Below, in pieces: positions 26,411 to 34,870 of a DNA stretch of 50,190 nucleotides. Each line of letters opens with the position of its first letter. Position 1 is the stretch's first letter. The notes below the pieces were generated by a model. The model saw only the letters and a program-made list of their open reading frames with translations, ran no database searches and was not told where the DNA came from. The translations under genes were made by a program, and so were the position numbers. The stretch is from assembly GCA_900771995.1 (NCBI GenBank), contig CAAGQC010000039.1, positions 1 to 50,190 of the forward strand, in the 5' to 3' direction. Source of the stretch: Lachnospiraceae bacterium (GTDB lineage: Bacteria > Bacillota > Clostridia > Lachnospirales > Lachnospiraceae).

Positions 26411-26773
26411 TTATCGGTTTTTCGCGGCTTCCTTCCGGGACTCGATCACATGCCGGATGGCGGCCACGGGGTGGACGAACAGCATCCGCGGGCCGGAGAA
26501 GCGCATGACGGTGCGGATGCGTTCCCGCATGTCGGGCTTGTAGCAGTGGACCTTGCAGTTGGAGCAGAAGGTCTTGGTCTCCATGAAGGGACATTTATCG
26601 CTGCGCATGCGGGCGTAGTCTTCCAGTTCAGTGCACTCCGGACAGAGATCTGTTTTCTTAAGCCCGGATGCTTTTCGTATAGATGTGTGTTGTTTCTGAC
26701 AGTAGAGCAGGATCATGTCGGAGACCATCTCCTTCTCCCGTTCCCGTTTATCCTGAATCTGATTTACATTCAT
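26411..26773 (-). CDS. ygbA: YgbA family protein (nitrous oxide-stimulated promoter family)
   Basis: A 120-residue protein that closely resembles E. coli YgbA: MILLYCQKQH, LCPECTELEDYARMR, DKCPFMETKTFCSNCKVHCY, and RERIRTVMRFSGPRML. Seven Cys in CPEC, KCPF and CSNCKVHC blocks could bind a metal or Fe-S cluster. In enterobacteria the gene is controlled by the NO sensor NsrR. Here its ATG overlaps the stop codon of the second ABC half-transporter by one base, so it is translationally coupled to a CydDC-like exporter. Confidence 0.88.
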   Translation of the reverse strand: MNVNQIQDKREREKEMVSDMILLYCQKQHTSIRKASGLKKTDLCPECTELEDYARMRSDKCPFMETKTFCSNCKVHCYKPDMRERIRTVMRFSGPRMLFVHPVAAIRHVIESRKEAAKNR

Positions 26774-28521
26774 CAGCTCATCCTCCCGTTTTCTACGGAA
26801 TAAGTCCTATCTGCAATGCGCATGGTGGATTCTCTGTGTGACACCAGCACGACGGTCTTGTCCTCTTTTTCTTCCCTGAGGGATTTCAGGATCACCGCTT
26901 CGTTCAGGCTGTCCAGATTACTCGTGGGCTCATCCAGCAGTAGGAACGGTGCATCGTGCAGAAACGCTCTCGCCAGGCCGATCCGCTGTCTCTCTCCACC
27001 GGATAAGGTGTCTCCCAGTTCTCCGACAGGTGTGTCATATCCTTGCGGCAGTGTCATAATAAAATCATGTACGGATGCCTTTTTGCAGGCATCGATCATC
27101 TCTTCCTCCGTGGCATCCAGCTTGGCAATCCGGAGATTATTACGGATGCTGTCGTGGAACAGATGGGTCTCCTGGGTCACGAAGCTTTCCATTGCCCGGA
27201 GATTCGCCGTGTTGATCTCCTCCACGGAAGTACCGGACAGTTTCACCTCTCCCTGCGGTACCGTCCAGAACCGCATCAACAGCTTCAAAAGGGTGGATTT
27301 ACCGCTGCCGCTTCTGCCGGTGATGCCGATGACGGAATGTTCCGGAATTTCTACCGACACATCTGTCAGAATATTGTTCTGTGCCATCCCGGCACTGACG
27401 TTTGCCGGGTCTGCTGCCTTTGCCTCATAAGAAAAGGTCACATGCTCCGCCGCAGCTCCGGTAAAAGCGATCTCCGGTCTCCCGGTAATCTCCTCCACCG
27501 CCGGTTCCTCCTCCAGAATGTCTAACACCCGGTTACCCGCCGCGAATGTATTCTGTAAAGTGCTACCCAGCGCCGCCAGTGCCACACAGGGGCCGAAGGA
27601 ACTCATCAATGCCATCGTCGGAATCACTACACCTTCATAACCGACCGCACCATTTCGGTACAGCGCCACGGAGGTACACAGCATCGCCAGATCAAACAGC
27701 AGGATCACCGTATTGGTAATCGCCGTATTCCGTCCGGAGATCGCCTTCATTTTCTCTTCTTCACCGCTCAGTGCATCCGTCTTCGCCATCATGCCGTCCA
27801 GTCTCGCCTGTCCCTGGCCGTACTGAATGGTCTCCGTCAGTCCCCGCAGGCTGTCCAGCACGTAACCGGACAAATCTCCCGATCCGCTGCGGAAGCGGAT
27901 GCCGTGATCCCCGCTGGCCTTCGAAATGATAAGCGGCACCAGCACACCTACCGTTACATAAGCCGCCAGCGCCAGCAGTCCCAATACCGGGTGGAAGCTG
28001 CCGATGAATCCGCACAGGATCAGGATAAACAGAAATGCAATGGCCGCCGGGGAAATAGTATGCGCGTAAAATACCTCCAGCAGTTCAATATCCGAAGTGA
28101 TCACCGCAATCAGGTCTCCCTTGCCTCTGCCTTCCAGCTTCGCCGGACACAGCCTGCGCAATGCCCGGAATACCTTGTCCCGGATCAACGCCAGTAATTT
28201 AAAGGCAATAAAATGGTTGCAGGACTGCTCCCCGTAGCGGAGCCCCGCCCGCAAAAGTGCCAGAAACGGCACCGTGGTAAATACCTGCAACGGCGTGATT
28301 TTATCCTGCACCCCCAGTACCGCCAGCACCGCATAGCCACCCAGTATCGTAATAAAGGCGGCGCACAGATGTCCCAAAAGTCCTGCGAAAATGGCCAGGC
28401 ACATATATCCGGACAGCGGTTTCACCAGTCCGATCAGTTCCGCCATGACCCGGAAGCCGCTGCGCTTTTTCACCGATAGTTTTTCGTTTTGATTTTGCTG
28501 CATCGTCTTTGTGTCCGTCAT
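26773..28521 (-). CDS. ABC half-transporter, CydC-like
   Basis: A 582-residue fused membrane/ATPase protein. The ATG at 28521 overlaps the previous stop as ATGA. Six membrane helices occupy about 25-310; the ATPase has Walker A GRSGSGKST, signature LSGGERQRIGLARAF and Walker B FLLLDEPTSNLD. Together with the preceding gene it forms a heterodimeric exporter similar to CydDC, which in E. coli exports cysteine and glutathione and is needed for cytochrome bd assembly. No cytochrome bd genes (cydAB) are in the window, so the substrate is uncertain. Confidence 0.8.
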   Translation of the reverse strand: MTDTKTMQQNQNEKLSVKKRSGFRVMAELIGLVKPLSGYMCLAIFAGLLGHLCAAFITILGGYAVLAVLGVQDKITPLQVFTTVPFLALLRAGLRYGEQSCNHFIAFKLLALIRDKVFRALRRLCPAKLEGRGKGDLIAVITSDIELLEVFYAHTISPAAIAFLFILILCGFIGSFHPVLGLLALAAYVTVGVLVPLIISKASGDHGIRFRSGSGDLSGYVLDSLRGLTETIQYGQGQARLDGMMAKTDALSGEEEKMKAISGRNTAITNTVILLFDLAMLCTSVALYRNGAVGYEGVVIPTMALMSSFGPCVALAALGSTLQNTFAAGNRVLDILEEEPAVEEITGRPEIAFTGAAAEHVTFSYEAKAADPANVSAGMAQNNILTDVSVEIPEHSVIGITGRSGSGKSTLLKLLMRFWTVPQGEVKLSGTSVEEINTANLRAMESFVTQETHLFHDSIRNNLRIAKLDATEEEMIDACKKASVHDFIMTLPQGYDTPVGELGDTLSGGERQRIGLARAFLHDAPFLLLDEPTSNLDSLNEAVILKSLREEKEDKTVVLVSHRESTMRIADRTYSVENGRMS

Positions 28522-30353
28522 GCCTGCGCACCTCTTTTTCCGTAATTCTCCAGACTCTGCTGGGCATTCCATAATCTCGCGTAGGTTCCGTTCTTCGCCA
28601 GCAGTTCTTCCTGTGTTCCCTGTTCCGTCACAATTCCGGCATCCATGACATAGATTCGGTCCGCCTCCACCACATTCGCCAGCCGGTGGGAGATCAGCAG
28701 GATCGTCTTTTCCCCGGTGGCTGCCAGTTCCCGGATCAGCGCCATGATATCATTCTCACTCTCCACATCAATATTGGAAGTTGCTTCATCGAAAATATAG
28801 ACCGGACTGTCATGCAGAAGTGCTCTCGCCAGTGCCAGCCGCTGACACTGGCCCCCGGAGAAATTGCTTCCCTTCTCCTGCACCGGAGTCTCCAGTCCCT
28901 GTTCACTCCGCAGGAAATCCGCCAGACGCACCTTTTCCAGCACCTGCCACAGTTCCTCCTCCGCAGCCTCCGGTCGTCCCATGCACAGATTCTCCCGGAC
29001 GGTTCCGCGGAACAGATAACTCTGGTGACTGACATAGGTGATATTCTGCATCCGGCTCACCTCCGGAATCTGACGCATATCCACAGTGCCGACCCGTACC
29101 GTGCCGGTATATCCACCGTTTCTGCCCATGAGGATGCCGGAAATGGTGGATTTTCCACAGCCGCTCTCTCCCACGATGGCTGTCAGTCTACCCCTGCGCA
29201 GCACCAGATCCACACCGTGGAGGATCTCCCGGTCCGCTTCATAGGCAAAATGCACCTGTTCCAGACAGATATCACCCTCTGTGGGAAACAGTACGTTCTG
29301 CATCATTTTCCCGTTCTTCGTCATGGTTGCTTCTCCCGTTGTTGCGACCGATGCCTCAAAGTTGTCCTCATTTGCCGCAGTCTCACCACCATCCTCCCGC
29401 TCCGGCAGATCCAACAGCCGAAAGATCTTCTCGCTGGCCGCCATACCGTTCATGGCAATGTGGAAAAAGGAGCCCAGCTGCCGCATGGGGATAAAAAAGT
29501 CCGCTGCCAGTAAAATAATCAGCAGGCATCCGGCCAGATCTACTTTTCCCGCCCGCATCTGACTGACGGAGAGGATGATTCCCAGCGCCGCACCGCCATA
29601 GGCGATGAAATCCATGATGGTAATGGAATTCAACTGCATGATCAGCACCTTCATGGTGATCTTGCGGAATTTCTCCGATTCCGCATTCATTTCTTCATTT
29701 TTATAGGCATCGGACTGATAGATCTTCAAAGTGGTCAGTCCCTGCAGATTTTCCAGGAAAGTATCTCCCAGCGCCGTGTACTGTCCCCAGTATTTCGCCA
29801 GCAGCCTTTTCGCCCAGGTCTGTACGGCCGCGATGGCCACCGGGATCAGGGGCACGCAGATCAGGAGCACCACTGCCGAAGGCACATTGATAAAGCACAG
29901 ATAAATAAACAGCGTCAGGGGCGCCAGCATGGCATAGAAAAACTGGGGCAGATACGCGCCAAAATACGTCTCCAGCTGATCCACACCTTCCACAGCCACC
30001 TGTACCACTTCGGAGGTCGTCGTCTGCTCCTGATAAGAAGCACCCAGACGCAGAAGCTTCTCATAGATCCGTCTGCGCAGCGTCTTCTTCACCTCTTTGG
30101 AAGAGAGGTAACTCATTTTCGATGCCCCGATGGCACAGCCAAAACGCACCAAAAGTGCTGCCAGCATCGCCACAACCGCACCGGAAAACAGTGTGCTCAT
30201 TTCCCTGTAAAAATACAAAGCCGACAATAGTGTCGCAATCGCCGTCATCATCACCATATTGGCCCCCAGTGACAGCCATTGCAAGGCCACATTTCCCGCA
30301 ATGTACTTCCGGCTCTCCGGCACAATGCCGATCAGTCTTTTGTTGATCATCAT
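28518..30353 (-). CDS. ABC half-transporter, CydD-like
   Basis: A half-transporter of about 611 residues. I prefer the ATG at 30353 (MMINKRLIG), which has GGATGG eight bases upstream; an ATG four codons earlier abuts that sequence. The membrane domain contains the segment YFGAYLPQFFYAMLAPLTLF and LQGLTTLKIYQ, typical of CydD. ATPase motifs are GESGCGKST, NFSGGQCQRLALARALL and VYIFDEATSNID. It is the first gene of a three-gene operon with the CydC-like protein and YgbA. Thiol, peptide or heme export are all possible. Confidence 0.8.
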   Translation of the reverse strand: MMINKRLIGIVPESRKYIAGNVALQWLSLGANMVMMTAIATLLSALYFYREMSTLFSGAVVAMLAALLVRFGCAIGASKMSYLSSKEVKKTLRRRIYEKLLRLGASYQEQTTTSEVVQVAVEGVDQLETYFGAYLPQFFYAMLAPLTLFIYLCFINVPSAVVLLICVPLIPVAIAAVQTWAKRLLAKYWGQYTALGDTFLENLQGLTTLKIYQSDAYKNEEMNAESEKFRKITMKVLIMQLNSITIMDFIAYGGAALGIILSVSQMRAGKVDLAGCLLIILLAADFFIPMRQLGSFFHIAMNGMAASEKIFRLLDLPEREDGGETAANEDNFEASVATTGEATMTKNGKMMQNVLFPTEGDICLEQVHFAYEADREILHGVDLVLRRGRLTAIVGESGCGKSTISGILMGRNGGYTGTVRVGTVDMRQIPEVSRMQNITYVSHQSYLFRGTVRENLCMGRPEAAEEELWQVLEKVRLADFLRSEQGLETPVQEKGSNFSGGQCQRLALARALLHDSPVYIFDEATSNIDVESENDIMALIRELAATGEKTILLISHRLANVVEADRIYVMDAGIVTEQGTQEELLAKNGTYARLWNAQQSLENYGKRGAQA

Positions 30354-30456
30354 AGGTATTTCCATCCTTTTCTCTTATAAAATATCCCGGACCTTCCCGC
30401 AGGCATGAGCCTTAGGATTCATCGCCAACCCATCTCTGATTTATTGTTAAAATAAA

Positions 30457-30495
30457 ACCGTGCAGGAGTTAGTAACTTCTAACTGCCCGCACGGT
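30457..30495 (-). terminator. Terminator of the fic gene
   Basis: On the minus strand ACCGTGC and GCACGGT enclose an inner stem AGTTAG / CTAACT, and the exit is TTTTATTTT. It lies 36 bases past the fic stop codon. The predicted promoter of the ABC operon starts transcription inside its first arm (see that entry). Confidence 0.82.
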
Positions 30496-30496
30496 C

Positions 30497-30525
30497 ATTT
30501 TATCGAAAATGGTTCTCAATGTCAA
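30497..30525 (-). promoter_or_regulatory. Promoter of the CydDC-like/ygbA operon
   Basis: TTGACA (30520-30525), 17 bases, TAAAAT (30497-30502) on the minus strand, a near-consensus promoter between the fic stop and its terminator. The start near 30490 lies in the first arm of the terminator stem, so new transcripts would lack most of that arm. Confidence 0.72.
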
Positions 30526-30531
30526 ATGGTA

Positions 30532-31143
30532 TTATTTTCTCAGATCTTCCGTCTTAAAAGTAATATAACCTTCATAATAATAACTATGGTCGATCCCTTT
30601 CATATAAATCTCCCGGCTGTTGATCTCCGTGGTCAACGCCGCTTTCAGCAGCACCTTGATCTCCGTGTCCCGGATAGGGCTTCTCTCCATTGCCAGAAGA
30701 TAATCCTCCTTGTCCACCAGACTCCAGTCCACCACCTGTCCGATACCGCTTTTTAACATAAGATCCAGCCAGATGCGAGTACTGCGCCCATTGCCCTCGC
30801 GAAACGGATGTGCTATGTTCATCTCCACATATTTCTCGATGATCTCATCAAACGTGGATTGCGGCATCTTGTCAATATTTGCAAGCGCCGCTTCCAGATA
30901 CATTACCGGGGCAAAACGAAAACTGCCCTTTGCCAGATTCACAGTGCGTATCTTCCCGGCGAATTCATAAATATCTTCAAAGAGGTACTTGTGGATTATC
31001 TGCAGAGCCGCAAAAGTTCCCGCAGGCAGGGTATCCAGTGTTCCACTTTCAAACAGCCATGCCGCTTTTTGTTTGCTTATTTTTTCCTCTTCGCGGGCAA
31101 GTTCCGCCGAATCAGAAATTCCCAATTTGTTTTCCAGTGCCAT
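30532..31143 (-). CDS. Class III Fic protein (predicted AMP transferase)
   Basis: A 203-residue Fic protein starting at the ATG at 31143, with GGAGGA upstream. The catalytic loop HPFREGNGR (112-120) is intact, so AMP transfer from ATP to a protein hydroxyl is expected. Near the C-terminus SYYYEG (187-192) matches the inhibitory motif (S/T)xxxE(G/N), at the place used by class III Fic proteins such as Neisseria NmFic, and the whole chain is similar to NmFic (YVEMNIAHPF, NGRSTRIWLDL, QSYYYEG-like end). Such proteins block their own active site and need no separate antitoxin; none is seen here. A target such as DNA gyrase is known for NmFic, only inferred here. Confidence 0.9.
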   Translation of the reverse strand: MALENKLGISDSAELAREEEKISKQKAAWLFESGTLDTLPAGTFAALQIIHKYLFEDIYEFAGKIRTVNLAKGSFRFAPVMYLEAALANIDKMPQSTFDEIIEKYVEMNIAHPFREGNGRSTRIWLDLMLKSGIGQVVDWSLVDKEDYLLAMERSPIRDTEIKVLLKAALTTEINSREIYMKGIDHSYYYEGYITFKTEDLRK

Positions 31144-31199
31144 AATCTCCTCCGTTTCTATCATTATGGCATAAGGATTTCCTAAAATCAATCGGATTA

Positions 31200-32405
31200 T
31201 TACAGTGAATTACATTCCAGCAGCTTCCGGTATGTGGCATCCATTCCCAGCGCGCCCAATGGTGCCGTAATAAGGATCGCCAGCACTGCCACGGACAGGA
31301 CAATCTTGCCGCAGGGCAGTCCCATCGCTAACGGCACAGAGCCGATGGCGGCCTGTACCGTAGCCTTCGGCAGATAGGCGATCATGCAGAACAGCCTCTC
31401 CTTCTTATTGAGATCCGTCGTTCCCAGCATACACAGCGCCACACCGATGGAGCGGAACACCAGTGCCAACAGGATCATTGCTACCGCTGCCGGTCCGGCT
31501 TCCATGGTATAGCGGATATCCACCGCTGCGCCCACCAGCACGAACAGCACCACCTCTGCCGCCAGCCACAGCTTTCCAAACTTGGCGGACAATCTGCCGG
31601 TGACCTCCCTCGGTGCCCGTATTTTCAACGCGCAGGCCATGCTCACTACCGCAAGCAGTCCGGAAAAGGCCACCATTCCCTTTAACAGCGTTTCCAAAGC
31701 CATTAACAAGAAGGATAACCCCATGATGATAATGACTTTCATGCTGTTACGCACATAACTGCCCTTCCGGTACAACAGTTCAAACAGCTGTCCCAACAGC
31801 CATCCCACCAGTGTGCCGAACAGCACGCCGGTCAGGATCGATACCGGAATATTCACGAAATCCAGCGCATTGACCTGGCCACCCTGCGCCATCCCGACGA
31901 AAGTGGAAAACAGCACGATGACATAAATGTCATCGCAGGAGGCTCCCGCCAGGATCATCTGTGGGATGCTTTTCTCCGTACCATAGCCCGCCTCCATGAG
32001 ATGTACCATCCGCGGCACCACCACCGCCGGGGACACTGCTGCCAGAACTGCTCCCATGACTGCCGCATCCATCCGGCTGATATTAAGAATCATCGGTGCA
32101 AATACCACAAAAGCCATCAGCTCACAGGTCGCCGGAACACAGGATAACATGACTGCGGAGCGCCCCACTTTTTTCAGATCCTTCAGATCCAGCGACAGCC
32201 CGGCCTTCAACAAAATGATGATCAATGCGATCTGCCGCAGCTCTGATGAAATATTCAGAATCGATGCATCCAGCAGATTCAACACATAAGGCCCCAGAAT
32301 GATACCCGTAAGCAGCATTCCAATGATGCGGGGCAGGTGGATCTTCTGACAGACTGCCGCCATGAGTAACCCCAGTAAAAAGATCAGTCCCAATGATGTA
32401 AGCAT
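31200..32405 (-). CDS. Cation:proton antiporter (CPA family)
   Basis: A 401-residue integral membrane protein starting at the ATG at 32405 (MLTSLGL), with GGAGG upstream; the longer frame runs through the leader hairpin and is rejected. About 12 helices are visible. ILAGASCDDIYVIVLF carries the neighbouring Asp pair that in electrogenic antiporters (NapA/NhaA-like) binds Na+ and H+. SPAVVVPRMV near residue 150 is also family-like. It likely exports Na+ or takes part in K+/H+ balance. A structured leader with an intrinsic terminator suggests ion-responsive control. Confidence 0.85.
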   Translation of the reverse strand: MLTSLGLIFLLGLLMAAVCQKIHLPRIIGMLLTGIILGPYVLNLLDASILNISSELRQIALIIILLKAGLSLDLKDLKKVGRSAVMLSCVPATCELMAFVVFAPMILNISRMDAAVMGAVLAAVSPAVVVPRMVHLMEAGYGTEKSIPQMILAGASCDDIYVIVLFSTFVGMAQGGQVNALDFVNIPVSILTGVLFGTLVGWLLGQLFELLYRKGSYVRNSMKVIIIMGLSFLLMALETLLKGMVAFSGLLAVVSMACALKIRAPREVTGRLSAKFGKLWLAAEVVLFVLVGAAVDIRYTMEAGPAAVAMILLALVFRSIGVALCMLGTTDLNKKERLFCMIAYLPKATVQAAIGSVPLAMGLPCGKIVLSVAVLAILITAPLGALGMDATYRKLLECNSL

Positions 32406-32455
32406 AAAATTCCTCCGTTTTCCTGCAGCAGGACATTTCAGATCCCAACAAAAAA

Positions 32456-32494
32456 GGCTGGTGTCCCCTGCATATTCTGCAGAAGTCATCAGCC
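32456..32494 (-). terminator. Intrinsic terminator in the antiporter leader
   Basis: On the minus strand GGCTGATG and CACCAGCC close a long stem with an inner CTGCA / TGCAG pairing, followed by TTTTTT (plus 32450-32455). It lies about 50 bases upstream of the antiporter ATG and after the promoter, the position of an attenuator. Confidence 0.82.
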
Positions 32495-32563
32495 AAATCG
32501 AATTCGTATGTTCAAATTCCGGCGGTTCGAAGCTTACGCTTCCGGGAGAACCTCATTCCCGAT
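32495..32563 (-). promoter_or_regulatory. Structured leader, candidate riboswitch aptamer
   Basis: Between the antiporter promoter and the leader terminator is a compact fold of about 70 nucleotides: CGGGA pairs with TCCCG, GGTTC with GAACC, and GAAGC-GTAA-GCTTC is a hairpin with a GNRA loop; the pairings CGGGA/TCCCG and GGTTC/GAACC interleave as in a pseudoknot or compact junction. With the following terminator this is the layout of a transcriptional riboswitch. Given the gene, a Na+, Li+ or other ion-sensing class is likely, but I could not match the sequence to a named family from memory. Confidence 0.6.
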
Positions 32564-32569
32564 GTTCTT

Positions 32570-32598
32570 ATTATATACACAGTGTCAGCCCGTGTAAA
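32570..32598 (-). promoter_or_regulatory. Promoter of the antiporter leader
   Basis: TTTACA (32593-32598), 17 bases, TATAAT (32570-32575) on the minus strand. Transcription would begin near 32563, about 158 bases before the antiporter ATG. Confidence 0.8.
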
Positions 32599-32643
32599 GT
32601 CCTTTCCTGCACAAATCTTCTCATCCGTCAGGCCCGCGATTTT

Positions 32644-33597
32644 CTAAAAAATATCTGCCGTCAGGGCATCCCCGAAATCCTCTGCCGGAATCTCGAAATC
32701 AACGATTCCGACGGCGTAGGACTGTAATACATACTGACCGGATTCGAATACAAATCCATCCTCCGTAATGCTGAAAGTCGGTGTTGCTACACCATTGTCC
32801 GCACCCGCAATATCCGCTCCGTAGATTTCCTGATAGATAGGATCCAGGTCTTCCGTACCGTCCAGCACCACCAGTTTTATGCTCTTTTCATAATCATTAA
32901 AAAAGCAGTCCTCTTTTGCCTGCCTTTCCGCCGCTGCGGCTGTCACCAGTCCCAGTGCTTTGTCGCGGAATCCGCTTCCCAGACTTTCAAAAGTAATTTT
33001 CTCCCCGGTCTGCGTATAATAGTTCATATAGTACAACGTATACCATCCATGGGCTCCCTGATTATAACCTTCAATTCCCCACGCAAGACTGATCACCTTA
33101 TCATCCGCACGAATTACGTGAAAAGTAAGATCCTCATAGCTTTGCTCATATACAGTCATATCCTCATAGAGAGTGCCAAGATCTCCGGCCTGAATTCCTT
33201 CCACAAAATCGTCTACATATTTATCCAGATCCTTCTGAATCTTCTCCTGTACCGCCGCATTCCCCGGAATTGTAATCTCGACCGTCTGGTAAGAATACTT
33301 ATAATCCCTTGTCTTATCCCCGGGGGCACTGCTGCCGTCATGGTCTTCCACGGCAAACCGTACCTGATCACTTTCCTGTGTACTGCTTTGGCTTTCTGCT
33401 GTTTCCGCCTGTGTGGGCAGTTCCACGGCCTCCGTCACTCCGGCTGCCGTCTCTTCTGTCGCCTGACTGTCCCGGGTCTCCCCGATACTGTCTATAACGG
33501 TCTCCGTCTCCGGACCAGCCGCCGTCTCCCGGTTCCCACAGGACGCAAATCCCAGCAATACTCCGGCAATTACCGCTGCAAAAAATACCTTTTTCAT
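32644..33597 (-). CDS. RsiV-like lipoprotein (DUF4163/DUF3298 type)
   Basis: A 317-residue secreted lipoprotein; the ATG at 33597 has AGGAGG eight bases upstream. The signal MKKVFFAAVIAGVLLGFASC ends at a lipobox Cys, followed by a Thr/Glu/Ala-rich linker (to about 100). The folded part has the pattern of DUF4163 (YQTVEITIPGN ...) then DUF3298 (YTQTGEKITFESLG ... FSITEDGFVFESGQY), as in the outer domain of RsiV, where it binds lysozyme. There is no transmembrane anti-sigma part, so it is a free lipoprotein; lysozyme or other ligand binding is speculative. Confidence 0.72.
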   Translation of the reverse strand: MKKVFFAAVIAGVLLGFASCGNRETAAGPETETVIDSIGETRDSQATEETAAGVTEAVELPTQAETAESQSSTQESDQVRFAVEDHDGSSAPGDKTRDYKYSYQTVEITIPGNAAVQEKIQKDLDKYVDDFVEGIQAGDLGTLYEDMTVYEQSYEDLTFHVIRADDKVISLAWGIEGYNQGAHGWYTLYYMNYYTQTGEKITFESLGSGFRDKALGLVTAAAAERQAKEDCFFNDYEKSIKLVVLDGTEDLDPIYQEIYGADIAGADNGVATPTFSITEDGFVFESGQYVLQSYAVGIVDFEIPAEDFGDALTADIF

Positions 33598-33787
33598 AAT
33601 CCTCACCTCCTGACACCAGTATATCCGCCCTTTGCATCATATCTGCATCATTTTTATAATTTTTCTCAATATCACTTTGGAATTATGATAGACAATTTCT
33701 ATATTTTGAGCTATAGTAAATCCAAATCGGGGCATGATTAAAAACAGCAATACACATACTATAAAAATCAACCCGAGGAGGACTGTT

Positions 33788-34777
33788 ATGAAAATATTAT
33801 TTTACGATACTAAAAGCTATGATAAAGAATCTTTCGAGACGGCTCTGAAAAAATATCTCGATATCCAGCTCGAATACATCCGTCCGGATCTGGATCCCCG
33901 CACTGCCGCTCTGGCCGACGGTTTCGATGCCGTCTGCGCCTTCGTCAGTTCCAACGTGGGAGATGCTACGTTAAAAATCCTTCATGAAAAAGGCGTCCGT
34001 CTCGTCCTTCTGCGCTGTGCCGGATATAACAATGTGGATCTGGAAAAAGCAGCCGCCTATGGCATATGCGTCATGCGTGTCCCCGGTTATTCCCCGGAAG
34101 CCGTAGCGGAACATGCCATGGCTCTGGCGCTGGCCTGCAACCGCCGCCTGTACAAAGCCTATAACAAAGTCCGGGAAAATGATTTCAGTCTCGCCGGCCT
34201 CATTGGCTTCAACTTCTACGGCAAGATCGCCGGAATTATCGGTACCGGCCGGATCGGTGCCGCCATGTGCCGGATCTGCAACGGCTTCGGCATGAAGGTC
34301 ATCGCTTACGATGTCTACGAGAATCCCGACCTGAAAGATATTGTCACCTACGTGACTCTGGACGAACTTCTGGCGGAAAGCGACCTGATCTCCCTTCACT
34401 GCCCCTTGATGGACTCCACTTACCACCTGATCCAGCTTGACACCATCCGGAAAATGAAGGACGGCGTCATTCTCGTCAACACCTCCCGTGGAGCTCTGGT
34501 CAAGACCCAGGACCTCATCGAGGGTATCCGCCTGCACAAATTCGCCGGGGTCGGTCTGGATGTCTACGAGGAAGAGACGAAAAATGTCTTTGAGGACCGC
34601 TCCGATGAGATTCTGGAACATTCCACCACCGCAAGACTTCTGTCCTTCCCCAATGTCATGATCACATCCCATCAGGGATTCTTCACCAGGGAAGCACTGG
34701 AGGCCATCGCAGAGACCACTTTGCAAAATGCAGTGGACTTCGGAAGCGGAAAGGCCAGCCCCAATCAGGTGCGATAA
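33788..34777 (+). CDS. ldhA: D-lactate dehydrogenase (NAD+-dependent)
   Basis: A 329-residue D-2-hydroxyacid dehydrogenase, the same length as E. coli LdhA. The ATG at 33788 has GAGGAGG upstream. NAD is bound at GIIGTGRIG (149-157); the catalytic set is Arg234 in NTSRGAL, Glu in DVYEEE (about 261-263) and His295 in SHQGFFT. It reduces pyruvate to D-lactate, re-oxidising NADH in fermentation. It is a single-gene unit with its own terminator. Action on another 2-keto acid cannot be excluded. Confidence 0.93.
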   Translation: MKILFYDTKSYDKESFETALKKYLDIQLEYIRPDLDPRTAALADGFDAVCAFVSSNVGDATLKILHEKGVRLVLLRCAGYNNVDLEKAAAYGICVMRVPGYSPEAVAEHAMALALACNRRLYKAYNKVRENDFSLAGLIGFNFYGKIAGIIGTGRIGAAMCRICNGFGMKVIAYDVYENPDLKDIVTYVTLDELLAESDLISLHCPLMDSTYHLIQLDTIRKMKDGVILVNTSRGALVKTQDLIEGIRLHKFAGVGLDVYEEETKNVFEDRSDEILEHSTTARLLSFPNVMITSHQGFFTREALEAIAETTLQNAVDFGSGKASPNQVR

Positions 34778-34779
34778 CC

Positions 34780-34820
34780 AAAAACGGATGGCCCTCCCAA
34801 GCCATCCGTTTTCTTGTTTT
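34780..34820 (+). terminator. Terminator of ldhA
   Basis: A 12-base perfect stem AAAACGGATGGC (34781-34792) / GCCATCCGTTTT (34801-34812), then CTTGTTTT. The A-run on the other side means it could also stop the leftward pectate lyase transcript. Confidence 0.9.
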
Positions 34821-34870
34821 ACAGTTTCCCGTCTTGTACCTTTCTCTGTCTCTTACAGAACTTCTACCGA

